Shown here in pieces: positions 32,734 to 45,100 of a stretch of 64,000 nt of DNA. This stretch comes from Leucocoprinus leucothites. Its lineage: Eukaryota > Basidiomycota > Agaricomycetes > Agaricales > Agaricaceae. The position numbers and the translations under genes were made by a program. The notes under the pieces are model-generated. The model had not been told where the DNA came from. It saw only the letters and a program-made list of their open reading frames with translations, and did no database searches. The stretch covers positions 1-64,000 of the forward strand of contig JAACJO010000041.1 in the NCBI GenBank assembly GCA_013368445.1, in the 5' to 3' direction. Every line of letters starts with the position of its first letter. Positions within the stretch are counted from its first letter, which is position 1.

Positions 32734-34448
32734 CATCCCTCCTTGACCTCTTACCACCACCATCGAAAGTTGGTGTTTGATTAGACGTCTAGTTACACAT
32801 CATATTCTACCTATTCTACATGGGTAAACGAAAGTCCAAAGCCAAACAGGCTATACGCCAAACAACCGAGTCCGCCAACGCCTCCGATAACGAACTCAAC
32901 ATCACCGAGATGTCTGAGGACGAACATCTCGACCCATACGATGACCCATGCAACGTCCGCGGCTTCTCTGGACCTCGGTCCATTCCCCCTGAGGCTGACT
33001 TTGAGTCGCCTCCTCGCCCGGTGCCTAGTGACATTTCGTCCCTCACGCCTACTACTCAACCTCCGGTGGCTTTGAGCCCCACAGGTCCTTCCACTGCCGC
33101 CCCCAGTGGCTCTATCCCACCCCGGGCTGGCCCCTCTGCTCCCTCTTCCGTTGGACCTGACTTGGAGGAGGAAGCCATCGCCGCCTATGAAGGGCTTCGT
33201 CGATTTGGGAGATGGTTCTCAAATCTTGATTCCACCGCTATCATGACCAACTCGGCCTGTCACTCGTTTGCTCTCTACCTCATTGGGAGCCTATGGGAAT
33301 TCAGGAGGAGAGGCTGGGATGATACCCAACTATCCTTGGTTCTATGGAAGTAGGGGTGGCCCATGGTCGACTCCTTCCTTCGCTCTGGGGGCTTTCCGAC
33401 TGGCCCTAATCAACCACACGGCGACCATGAGTCGTCCTGCGGATCTGCTGACAAAGCAGGTCCATGTGATATTAGTATGGGTGACCCCGAAGCGCCCAAA
33501 CAACCACCCCTGGATCGTCGGCCTGCCCCGGCCCGTCCCACTTTACCACCCAAGCAAGCGCCCTCCAAAGCGCATGCTAGTGGCCCCCCCAAGCTAGGGT
33601 TAGGTCTGATGGCCAAGCTCAGCAAGCGCCCACCAAAGCGCCCCCTCCTCCCACCTCAGTCAAGAAGTCCTTCACTGAGGCAGCCTGCCCCGCCAGGGTT
33701 GTGTCCCTGATTAAGTTGGCGCAATCCCACCCCGATCTCGACCCTGATCACATCACTGCTATGCATCAGGCCACCCAGGCCACTGCTCCCACCACTTGGA
33801 AGCCGCGCATGACAACCACGGGCCCTACCCACCGCCAACTCTTCCTCAACTTCATCAGCAGTGCCAATGAGGTCACCTATCTCCATCACAAGGCCATGCG
33901 CCTCCTCAACAACTCCCTCTCCCGTGCCAAGTCAATCTTGTGTGTGGAGAACATCACCAAGGCGTACAGCACGATCATGCTGCACACCTCCTCCGTTCCC
34001 TCTGACACCGACTGTGACGTCATTGAGTCCTCCATCCCCTCTGTCTTCACCGCCCCCTTTGTGATCAAGATGCGCCGCCCCAGGTCGAGGTCCTACCTCA
34101 AGGTCCTCAATGTCTCCTACTTCATGAACAGTGTCCGCATCACACCGAATCATGTGACCAACCACATGCGATTGTCCGCCTTCAAGGACATTTTCGCAGA
34201 TGTTTCCTCCGTACGCATTATGCGCAACTCCACCAGAGCCGACACTGCCACCATCTGGTTCGACCTCTGGGACTCTCAATCAGGAGCGAGCGCCAAGAAG
34301 CTCCTGGGCAAGTACCTCCACTTTGAGGGTGTTCAGTCTGTCATCCAGGCTGCACGCGCTCACCCAGGCAGTCCACAGTGTCAGCGTTGCTGGCGCTGGG
34401 GGCACTCTACCTCATCGTGCCACGCCCATGCATTGCGATGTGCCGCCT
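32734..34448 (+). mobile_element. Half-LINE H8 (beta type), 5' part (duplication unit 1)
   Basis: Starts with the 5' box at 32734, preceded by the target site GCACATGCAGTGCA (32720-32733). The same 14 bp follow its poly(A) at 47860-47873. Copia-B #2 interrupts H8 inside the second zinc knuckle, and the 3' part is at 47279-47859. Confidence 0.9.
32820..34448 (+). pseudogene. H8 ORF1, beta type (5' part)
   Basis: MGKRKSKAKQAIRQTTESAN at 32820 keeps the Arg at codon 4 (CGA) that is TGA in H3, H9 and H10. The beta N-terminal module reads FESPPRPVPSDISSLTPTTQ, EEAIAAYEGLRRFGRWFSNL and SLWEFRRRGWDDTQ. A TAG lies at 33351-33353. A run of seven C near 33584-33590 is one C short of the open frame and causes a frameshift; H9 has eleven C in frame. 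The core follows (QLFLNFISSANEVTYLHHK, RSYLKVLNVSYFMNS, ATIWFDLWDSQSGASAKK) and the first knuckle CQRCWRWGHSTSSC, ending at CAA where Copia-B begins. Confidence 0.9.
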
Positions 34449-35706
34449 TGTTAGAAGGTGACGCACAGGGGACGTGTGGGAGGTCCTAGAAACCAGAGAA
34501 ATCGCCCAGGGAGCTCACAACTCACACAGGAATCTGTGGACAACTGTAAATGACTGATATTAACAAGATAGAGACTTGTACTCACCTGTGGACAACTGTA
34601 AATGACTGAGAGTCAAGAAAGCGTCCACAGGAGAGTTGAACATGCAGTCAGGTGATCTACAACTGACTAAGCAACCTCTGCATCAACTCTAACTTCACAC
34701 ATCAACAAATCAATCACAAATACTTGTAGACTGTCCAGAGCACATCTGACACACCCCCTTGATCTGACAAGTCCACAAGTCGTCGGAAACACCAAAATTG
34801 ACACCTACACCCTCTAGCGAGTCAATCCTAGCATGGGAACTGCAAACTCCACCATCTTGGGCTGAACAGCCTTGGTAAACAAGTCTGCCACATTCTGACT
34901 GGTGGGGATGTACTCTGGAGCAATGAAAGTGGACTGTACAGCATCCTGGAGCCAGTAGAACCGCAGATCCAGGTGCTTCATGCGACCATGATGCTCAGGA
35001 TTCTTGGAAACATCAATCCCAGACTTATTGTCAATCAGGAGATTGGAAGCATAGGAAGGGGAATAGCCAAACTCTGTCAGGATGTTCCTCATCCACATGA
35101 TCTCCTTGCCAGCCTCAACTGCAGCCACATACTCAGCCTCTGTAGAAGAGAGAGTAACAAAGGGCTGACGCTTGGAGGACCATCCCACAGCTCCACCACA
35201 CACTAGAGTCACATATCCACCTGTAGAGCGACTGGTTTGCTTACAACCACCATGGGAAGCATCTGTGTAGGTCAGAAAGAGCTCCTCAGCTTCACAGCCC
35301 TTGTAAACAAGCTTGTAATCGCTTGTGCCCTTCAGATAGCGCAGGAGATGCTTCACAGCAGCCCAGTGCTCAGGATGAGGGTTGTGGTTGAATCTCCCAA
35401 GGTAGGAGACTGCATAAGCAATATCTGGGCGAGTCATGGTGGCTAGATACTGCAGGGAGCCTACAGCAGAGAGGTAGGGAATGGTTCGCATTTCCTCTTG
35501 CTGGGAAGGAGTGGGAACAAGTGTGGAGAGTTCTGTGCCAGGAGAGAGCGGAGTCTTCACAGAATTGCAGTCAGACATGTTGAATCTGTTCAGGAGCTCC
35601 TGGACATAGTGGGACTGGGAAAGCGAAATAGTGTGGGCTTCAAGATCCTGCTTGACCTGGACAGAGAGGAGGAAGGTAGTGGCTCCCAAATTGCGTAATT
35701 TGAAGT
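34449..35706 (-). mobile_element. Copia-B #2, 3' LTR and pol end (duplication unit 1)
   Basis: Identical to 41774-43031. It holds the 305-bp LTR (34449-34753), the polypurine tract in reverse (34754-34770) and pol codons from RT motif C to the stop at 34814. It ends at the duplication join, so RT is cut. Confidence 0.9.
34814..35706 (-). pseudogene. Copia-B #2 RT end and RNase H (truncated duplicate)
   Basis: Encodes LRNLGATTFLLSVQVKQDLE, LNRFNMSDCNSVKTPLSPG, DIAYAVSYLGRFNHNP, WAAVKHLLRYLKGT and the RNase H segment TYTDASHGGCKQTSRSTGGY, TLSSTEAEYVA, PEHHGRMKHLDLR. It has no start of its own: its upstream part is missing at the join. Confidence 0.9.
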
Positions 35707-35844
35707 CACATACTCAGCCTCTGTAGAAGAGAGAGTAACAAAGGGCTGACGCTTGGAGGACCATCCCACAGCTCCACCACACACCAGAGTCACATATCCA
35801 CCTGTAGAGCGACTGGTTTGCTTACAACCACTATGGGAAGCATC

Positions 35845-38800
35845 TTTTCTTTTTTTTTTTTTTTAAATCAATGAATTTATATAGCAGTGCTTGATTGCAG
35901 TCTGCTTTCAACTAAATGGTACAAACAGACAGTACACTACGGCAAGCCGGGGTACACAAAGCAGTCGAAGACCGCTTAAGACAAAGACTATATACAATTA
36001 GTCTAGCAAAATAGAGAAGACTTGAGAGAGACTATGAAATGAGGTGTTATATACAGAGATTGGACTCAAAAGAGATGAGATGAGATGAGATGAAAGAATA
36101 TAGTTCACCTTCATTTGGTTTGGCAGACACAGGAGCTTGAGGCAGCGGTGGACACATGTCATGATTAGAGAAGGCAAAAGCAGCTGGGTTCTTTTTGAAG
36201 AACTCGATGAGGAACTCATGCTGAGGGAATGCACATTGCACCCATTGAGTGCAGATAGGATAGACGGGGCAATAACACAAGATATGATGTCACGTTTCCA
36301 AGTGGTGGCCATAACAACAGGATTTGGGTTTGAGAGGGAAGAACCTCTCGTGATAGGCTCCAATTGGAGTGTGATTTAGAATAGCCCAAGTCATGCGAGC
36401 ACATAAAGACAGTGACTTATTGGCTAGAGGAAGCCAGGTGCCCCCCTTGATGTAAGTGGGGATGAGGAACTTATGATTTTTCTTTGAGAGAAGGAAACCA
36501 TTGCTGTGGTACTTCTTCTTCCAAAATGTAGACTCCCATGATTTCTGGCAGTTATTGGTGGCTTTTCATCACAAAAAGTCTAGAGTAGCACCTGTGTTAG
36601 GGGGAGCATGGATGCAAGTGGTTGTGATGTCATTATGGACTCTAAGATGAGGTTTCCAATACCACTTAGATGGGACATCCCAGAAGTCAATGGAACAGAA
36701 CAGTTTGGCTGCAAGCCAGTCTGATAGTAGTTGGCAGACTTGGATAGGTTGTGACTGACTCAAGTGAATAGAAGGGTTGACTGCCAGCTTGGCTGCTGGA
36801 AGACAGTCAGTGATGAGGATGATGTGATCGCACTGGAGGGAGATGGCCTTGGTGATGCCAATGCAAATGGAGTAGAGTTCAGCATCTGTAGAAGATGCCC
36901 AGCTGCTTGCCTGTTTTGCATGGGACACTTGTCATCTGCTGCAATATAGATGTGCCACCAAGACCACCTGAAGGGAACCTACAAGGGGAACAGAGGTGTC
37001 AGTAACAACTAATATACAATTATGATCAGAAGAAGAGGAGGAGAAAACCAAATCAAGAGATGATATGTGTTTATACATCTCATGCTTGTCTGAGTGATTA
37101 CAAGGATGGAAATGAATAGAATCGGAATAGATGTCCATGAGACAAGACCCAGGCTTGGATTCAGGAGTGAAGGGAGAGAAAGAATCAGAGAGATGAGAAA
37201 GAGAATTATCTACATCAATAATAGGGCCTTTGACTTTAGCTTTTTTGGCTGTAGTGAGAAGTTGAAGCAATTGGGGATGGGAGGAAGAATTAAGAGAGAA
37301 ATGATCAGATAAAAGAGAGCATAGCATGTGATTTGAAGGTAAAGTAGAGACTTGATATGAAGAGCAAATAGCTAGTTTACAGAGATGAAGATGGATAGGA
37401 ATAAGTCCAGTGATAATTTCAACACCCCCAGATGGAGAAGTGTGGAAGGTGCTGGTGATCCAAAGAGCCACACACCTTTGCATAGAGGATAAGGACTTGA
37501 GAAGCACCTTGTTACAAGTGCCCTCATAGTACCATAGTTGGAAGCCATACGTTGCCACAGGGACAATGCATGACCTATATAAGAGTCATTTTTGGAGAGG
37601 GAAGAGACCTTGGGTTGAGTTGCCTAGCATACTCATAGCTTTCACTGTGGATAATGTTTTAGTGGAGGAATATCAAACGTGCTCTTGAAACAAGAGTTGG
37701 CAGTCAAAATAGAAACCAAGGTATCGCCAGAAGCATTTTGGGTGAAGGAGAGGGCCACCGATGTCAGATAGGTCAAGTGGGGGATTTGAATTGTTGTGGT
37801 GATGAGAGAAGTGGAAAACCTCAGATTTGTCATGTTCGATGACTAGTCCGAGGTCAGTGCAAATGGAGTTAATGATGGAGTATGCTACTTTGAGGGAAGA
37901 AATAGTGTCAGTGTAGTTCTTCACTTGAGATATACAAAGCCCATCATCAACAAAAGATAAAAGGGAAGAGGGGACGGATTATAGATGAGTACGTTGGTCA
38001 AACATAAACATGAGAGGCACCAAGTAGAGTGCTGAGAGGATGGGAGATAGAGCTGAACCTTGCCCCATGCCAACATCTGTGTTATGGGCATCAGACATGA
38101 AAGTGTTCCACATGAATTGGGTGGATCAACCTATAAGGTAGTGAGAGAAAAATTTTACGAGTTCTGGGGTGAACCCCTGGCATCACAGGATATCAGTGAG
38201 AATATCATGGTTAAGGGAGGGGAAGAATTGGGCAATGTCGAAGGCACAAACACTAGTGATCAAACCTTTGGCCCATCCGGCCTGAATAACATGAGTGAGG
38301 AAAACACCTGCATCTTCAGTGGAGGGTTGGATAACTCCTCCCATTTGATTCGGGGGGAGAGCACCTGAAGAAACTGCCTCAAATTGCATACGGTGAGCAA
38401 TCATCTTTTCGATAAGTTTGCCTAAAGTGTTTAGTAGAACAATAGGGTGAAAAGCTTTAGGGGTATCATAGGCCGGTTTGTTTAGCTTGGGGATGATGAT
38501 AGAGACCGAGTCTTTGAAATGACTCAGCCAGTGAGAAAGATGTATGCATGCATTAGCAATGAGTATAATATTCTTGAGGCAGTCATCATAGGTGACAATA
38601 GACTTTAGATGTCTCCAAGAAATGTGATTGGGTCCAGGCGCTGAGGAGTTAGCACAAGACGAAAGGGATTTGGTGAGTTCAAGAGCAGAGAAATCTGCCC
38701 AGGAACAGGGAGGGAAGTATTTCATTTCATTCAGAATATGGGGGCTTACCAGTCGTCCCGATGCAGAGTTGTATGACGAGTGAAGTGCATTCCACAGGTC

Positions 38801-40058
38801 TGGGAGATTGTTACAAGGTTGTCCTTGATATCGAATACCTTCAATGGCAGGAAGTTTTTGTTGTTTGACCCATTCCATAAGATCTCAGGGTTGTTTGTTG
38901 GTTGATGTAATCTCATAAATGCGTTCATCAAAGAAAGAGTGTTTAGCGGCTCGAGTAGCCGCTCTGAATGCTTGCCAGTCTTTTTGGTCCTTTGTTCCTC
39001 TGTAAGTAAGGTCTCAGAGCAGTGGGGGGACCACCACTCCTTTGATTGGTTAGTGATCCATACAGTTTTAGAGTTCGTGTTCCATGAGTCAGAGAAGATA
39101 CGAGAAATGGAGTCAGAGATATTGTCCAAATGAGAAGTGGAGTGAACATTTGAACAGTCAAGAGCTGCTAGATGCTCTGAAACCTGAGAAATAAAAGCAG
39201 TCTCTTCATCGCTGTCTTTTAGCAGTACACATTTTTTATAATTAATATAATCCGGGCAAATCAGGAGATCAATGAGCAGAGGTGCATGATCCGAAGGCAG
39301 TCTCGAATTTGCATCAATGACATGGGAGGTGGAATTGTTAGCACAAAAGATGAGATCAATAACAGAATTATCATGATTTTCTATGGGAGAAAAATGGGTT
39401 GGAGAGAAAGTGGTCAGTATAGACCTGGTGAGATTGAAACAATCCACTAGCTCCATTAGAGTTATGGTGGAATGAGGGAGATGGGAAGCCAAGGGATCCC
39501 ATTCTGGAGAGTGACAGTTGAAGTTGCCTCCCATATACACAATATTAGGAATGTCAATGAAGTTTGTTGAAAGAAAATTAATCACCAATGATGACAAGTC
39601 AGAATATATGTTGAGAAAATGAATATAATTACCCTGGTTGAATAATCCCAAGATTTGAATATTGCAGTAATTAACCCACTTCTGTTAAAGGATGGGTCTC
39701 ATATGAAGCAGACATCTGTGAATGTAAGTCAAAGTACAGGGATGGGGGTTATTGGGCTTAGTAGGGCAAACTATACACAGCCACTCAGGATGGATAGGGG
39801 TACCTACAACATCGTCCCCTTCAGAGTTAGTCATAGAAGGTGCTTTGTGGATATGATTCCATGGGGGTTCCTGTAGAAAAATGATATTGGAGTCCAGCTT
39901 CTTGGACTCAAGAATGGTGTCAACAAGGGCATAAGAGCATCCCACATTTTGCGAATAGATACAAAGAGAAGAAATAATATTGTTCTTACCAGACATATTT
40001 AAATTGCAACTCTGCCACTGGAGCAATTGGTATTGGCATGGACAGCACATGCAGTGCA
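35845..40058 (-). mobile_element. LINE copy 2, ORF2 and 3' part (duplication unit 2)
   Basis: Same content as 28520-32733. It is preceded by 35707-35844, the duplicated Copia-B RNase H scrap ending GGAAGCATC. Confidence 0.95.
36050..39996 (-). pseudogene. LINE copy 2 ORF2 (duplicate)
   Basis: Exact duplicate of the ORF2 at 28725-32671 with the same stops and frame changes, so both arose from one already dead copy. Confidence 0.95.
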
Positions 40059-41773
40059 CATCCCTCCTTGACCTCTTACCACCACCATCGAAAGTTGGTG
40101 TTTGATTAGACGTCTAGTTACACATCATATTCTACCTATTCTACATGGGTAAACGAAAGTCCAAAGCCAAACAGGCTATACGCCAAACAACCGAGTCCGC
40201 CAACGCCTCCGATAACGAACTCAACATCACCGAGATGTCTGAGGACGAACATCTCGACCCATACGATGACCCATGCAACGTCCGCGGCTTCTCTGGACCT
40301 CGGTCCATTCCCCCTGAGGCTGACTTTGAGTCGCCTCCTCGCCCGGTGCCTAGTGACATTTCGTCCCTCACGCCTACTACTCAACCTCCGGTGGCTTTGA
40401 GCCCCACAGGTCCTTCCACTGCCGCCCCCAGTGGCTCTATCCCACCCCGGGCTGGCCCCTCTGCTCCCTCTTCCGTTGGACCTGACTTGGAGGAGGAAGC
40501 CATCGCCGCCTATGAAGGGCTTCGTCGATTTGGGAGATGGTTCTCAAATCTTGATTCCACCGCTATCATGACCAACTCGGCCTGTCACTCGTTTGCTCTC
40601 TACCTCATTGGGAGCCTATGGGAATTCAGGAGGAGAGGCTGGGATGATACCCAACTATCCTTGGTTCTATGGAAGTAGGGGTGGCCCATGGTCGACTCCT
40701 TCCTTCGCTCTGGGGGCTTTCCGACTGGCCCTAATCAACCACACGGCGACCATGAGTCGTCCTGCGGATCTGCTGACAAAGCAGGTCCATGTGATATTAG
40801 TATGGGTGACCCCGAAGCGCCCAAACAACCACCCCTGGATCGTCGGCCTGCCCCGGCCCGTCCCACTTTACCACCCAAGCAAGCGCCCTCCAAAGCGCAT
40901 GCTAGTGGCCCCCCCAAGCTAGGGTTAGGTCTGATGGCCAAGCTCAGCAAGCGCCCACCAAAGCGCCCCCTCCTCCCACCTCAGTCAAGAAGTCCTTCAC
41001 TGAGGCAGCCTGCCCCGCCAGGGTTGTGTCCCTGATTAAGTTGGCGCAATCCCACCCCGATCTCGACCCTGATCACATCACTGCTATGCATCAGGCCACC
41101 CAGGCCACTGCTCCCACCACTTGGAAGCCGCGCATGACAACCACGGGCCCTACCCACCGCCAACTCTTCCTCAACTTCATCAGCAGTGCCAATGAGGTCA
41201 CCTATCTCCATCACAAGGCCATGCGCCTCCTCAACAACTCCCTCTCCCGTGCCAAGTCAATCTTGTGTGTGGAGAACATCACCAAGGCGTACAGCACGAT
41301 CATGCTGCACACCTCCTCCGTTCCCTCTGACACCGACTGTGACGTCATTGAGTCCTCCATCCCCTCTGTCTTCACCGCCCCCTTTGTGATCAAGATGCGC
41401 CGCCCCAGGTCGAGGTCCTACCTCAAGGTCCTCAATGTCTCCTACTTCATGAACAGTGTCCGCATCACACCGAATCATGTGACCAACCACATGCGATTGT
41501 CCGCCTTCAAGGACATTTTCGCAGATGTTTCCTCCGTACGCATTATGCGCAACTCCACCAGAGCCGACACTGCCACCATCTGGTTCGACCTCTGGGACTC
41601 TCAATCAGGAGCGAGCGCCAAGAAGCTCCTGGGCAAGTACCTCCACTTTGAGGGTGTTCAGTCTGTCATCCAGGCTGCACGCGCTCACCCAGGCAGTCCA
41701 CAGTGTCAGCGTTGCTGGCGCTGGGGGCACTCTACCTCATCGTGCCACGCCCATGCATTGCGATGTGCCGCCT
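40059..41773 (+). mobile_element. Half-LINE H8, 5' part (duplication unit 2)
   Basis: Exact duplicate of 32734-34448. This copy directly borders the complete Copia-B #2, whose other side (47279) resumes H8. Confidence 0.95.
40145..41773 (+). pseudogene. H8 ORF1 5' part (duplicate)
   Basis: Same sequence as 32820-34448, including the TAG (40676-40678) and the short C run. Confidence 0.95.
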
Positions 41774-42078
41774 TGTTAGAAGGTGACGCACAGGGGACGT
41801 GTGGGAGGTCCTAGAAACCAGAGAAATCGCCCAGGGAGCTCACAACTCACACAGGAATCTGTGGACAACTGTAAATGACTGATATTAACAAGATAGAGAC
41901 TTGTACTCACCTGTGGACAACTGTAAATGACTGAGAGTCAAGAAAGCGTCCACAGGAGAGTTGAACATGCAGTCAGGTGATCTACAACTGACTAAGCAAC
42001 CTCTGCATCAACTCTAACTTCACACATCAACAAATCAATCACAAATACTTGTAGACTGTCCAGAGCACATCTGACACA
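41774..42078 (-). repeat. Copia-B #2 3' LTR
   Basis: In element orientation TGTGTCAGATG...CTTCTAACA. It contains a direct repeat, CTGTGGACAACTGTAAATGA, twice (+ strand about 41860-41880 and 41911-41931), possibly promoter elements. Polypurine tract in reverse at 42079-42095. Confidence 0.95.
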
Positions 42079-42138
42079 CCCCCTTGATCTGACAAGTCCA
42101 CAAGTCGTCGGAAACACCAAAATTGACACCTACACCCT

Positions 42139-45100
42139 CTAGCGAGTCAATCCTAGCATGGGAACTGCAAACTCCACCATCTTGGGCTGAACAGCCTTGG
42201 TAAACAAGTCTGCCACATTCTGACTGGTGGGGATGTACTCTGGAGCAATGAAAGTGGACTGTACAGCATCCTGGAGCCAGTAGAACCGCAGATCCAGGTG
42301 CTTCATGCGACCATGATGCTCAGGATTCTTGGAAACATCAATCCCAGACTTATTGTCAATCAGGAGATTGGAAGCATAGGAAGGGGAATAGCCAAACTCT
42401 GTCAGGATGTTCCTCATCCACATGATCTCCTTGCCAGCCTCAACTGCAGCCACATACTCAGCCTCTGTAGAAGAGAGAGTAACAAAGGGCTGACGCTTGG
42501 AGGACCATCCCACAGCTCCACCACACACTAGAGTCACATATCCACCTGTAGAGCGACTGGTTTGCTTACAACCACCATGGGAAGCATCTGTGTAGGTCAG
42601 AAAGAGCTCCTCAGCTTCACAGCCCTTGTAAACAAGCTTGTAATCGCTTGTGCCCTTCAGATAGCGCAGGAGATGCTTCACAGCAGCCCAGTGCTCAGGA
42701 TGAGGGTTGTGGTTGAATCTCCCAAGGTAGGAGACTGCATAAGCAATATCTGGGCGAGTCATGGTGGCTAGATACTGCAGGGAGCCTACAGCAGAGAGGT
42801 AGGGAATGGTTCGCATTTCCTCTTGCTGGGAAGGAGTGGGAACAAGTGTGGAGAGTTCTGTGCCAGGAGAGAGCGGAGTCTTCACAGAATTGCAGTCAGA
42901 CATGTTGAATCTGTTCAGGAGCTCCTGGACATAGTGGGACTGGGAAAGCGAAATAGTGTGGGCTTCAAGATCCTGCTTGACCTGGACAGAGAGGAGGAAG
43001 GTAGTGGCTCCCAAATTGCGTAATTTGAAGTGTTTCTGCAGCTCCAGCACTGTGGCATCCATAGCAGCATCATTCTTCGAAACAAGGGTGATATCATCAA
43101 TGAAAACAGGCACTATGACCTTGACTTCACCCTTGGAGTAGATGTAGATGGAACTGTTGCTCTGGAGTCATTTAAAGCCCAGGGAATCAAGCACAGTGTG
43201 TAGCTTCTTGTTCCACTGCCTGGCTGACTGTTTGAGGCCATAGAGCGATTTGTGCAGCTTGCAAACGACGTTTGGGCCTCCCTGGTGATATCCTTCAGGC
43301 TGCCTCATGTAGATGTCCTCATCCAGCTCTCCATAGGTGAATGCAGAGGAAATATCCACAGATCGCATTTTGAAGCCTTCCTTGGCTGCCAAAGCTATAA
43401 TAAGGCGCAGGGATGCAGGACGAAATGTAGGGGCAAAAACCTCGGTGTAGTCATAGCCAGGACGCTGGGAATAGCCCTTTGCAACAAGCCTATAGCGATA
43501 GTGCTCAATAGACTGGTCTGGGTTGAGTTTCAACTTGAAAACCCAGCCAGACTCGATGATTTTGGCCCCAGGAGGTAGCTCAACAAGCTCCCAGGTCCCA
43601 TTTGCGATTAGAGTCGAAATTTCAGTGTTGCAGGCTTCTCTCCACTTGTCAGCATCCGGGGCCTTCATAGCAACCTTGTAGTTGCGGGGATCAGGCCCAG
43701 AAACACTTCCAGCAAACTCTACAACCTCATAGTCAGCATCAACATAGTTTCCTTGCTCCTGGTCCTTTGGAGGGAAGAGCAGAGGTTTCCCCAGTAGCCA
43801 GTAGGCTGTCCTGGGTGCTGGAGGTCGTGTGGAGCGTCGCTGAGGCCGTGGGGGCTGCGCAAGCGGTGTAGGAACCTGAGGAGGCGTTCTGGGAGGTGCT
43901 GGACCAATAGGAGTGGCATAGGAGATGTCAAAATCATCAGAGTCTGATGGGGAGTCACCAGATCAAAGAGGAACACTAGGACCAGCCTTGGGAGTCTCTG
44001 GAGCGTCAGAGGGCTCTACAGATGGACTGGGAGGCAGGGATCGCTCCTCAGACTTGGGAGAGTGACTGGGAGACTCTGGGGGCTGCTGGGTCCGAGCTGG
44101 CACTCTAGGTGGCTCAGGAGCCTCAGATCGACGTCCTGGAGGCTGGTCAACATCACCCCCTTCATCTGAGAGTGGTGGAAAGCCAGAGGATGGAGGAAGT
44201 GGAGGAAAAGGTGGAGAAAAGCTACTTGAAGATTGAGGAGGTGCTGGAGGTCCAGGGGGCGCAAAAGACGGCACATCGTCGCGTTTGGAGCCTGTGAGAC
44301 ATGGGAAGTACCTCTCATCAAAGTCAGCTCGCTCAGAAATGCGAATTTGGCGAGTGGTGGGGTTGTAAAACAGCCAGCCCTTGTAGCCAGTTGGATACCC
44401 AATAAAAACACATTTTTCGACATGAGGCTGTAAGGAATTGCGCTTATCTCGCTGTATATGCACATAGGCAGTGCACCCCCATACCCTGAGGTGGGAAACG
44501 TCTGGTTTGCGCTTGAAAAATGCCTGGAAGGGTGTAGTGTTGGGGAGAGGAGCTGTAGGAAGTCTATTCCACACATGGACCATAGAAGCAATACAGTGGC
44601 CCCAGAATGAGGGAGGGAGTCCAGACTCTGCTAACATGGCTGTAATGCGTTCCCCCATAGTCCTGTTGGCTCTCTCAGCTAGGCCGTTCTGCTGGGGCCT
44701 GTTGCGAGTGGAATGACGCCTCTCAATGCCACAGTCCTTGGTAAACTGCAAAAATGCATTGGACATGTATTCACCACCTTTATCATCCTGTAGAGTGTGA
44801 ATTTTCGCTCCTAGCTGGTTCTCTGCCCAAGCCTTGTACTCCTTGAATGCTTCAAAGGCTTCTGACTTGGCCCTAAGCAGGTAGACAGCTCAAAAACGCG
44901 TAGAATCATCAATAAACGTCATCCAGTACTTGTAGCCATTGTGGGTAGGCACTGGGAGTGGTCCATGGAGGTCTGAGTGCACCAACTCGAGTGGGGAACA
45001 ATTGTGGTTGGCTGAGGGCAGGAAAGGAAGGGAGTGCATCTTTCCAGCAAGGCAGGGCTCGCAAACTGCATCAGGCTGAGCTGAGGAGTCGATTTTAAGC

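Larger units (their letters stand above)
28382..35706. repeat. Tandem duplication, unit 1 (7,325 bp)
   Basis: Unit 1 and unit 2 (35707-43031) are in direct tandem with a constant offset of 7,325. All open frames compared are identical, and a 15-T homopolymer has the same length in both. Contents: Copia-B #1 RNase H piece, 3' part of LINE copy 2, 5' part of H8, and the 3' LTR and pol end of Copia-B #2. The join 35706/35707 fuses RT sequence (TAATTTGAAGT) to RNase H sequence (CACATACTCAGCC) without long homology. Confidence 0.95.
35707..43031. repeat. Tandem duplication, unit 2 (7,325 bp)
   Basis: Direct repeat of 28382-35706. Unit 2 is the copy physically continuous with the rest of Copia-B #2 to the right, while unit 1 is continuous with Copia-B #1 to the left. 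A recent duplication and an assembly error are both possible. Confidence 0.95.
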
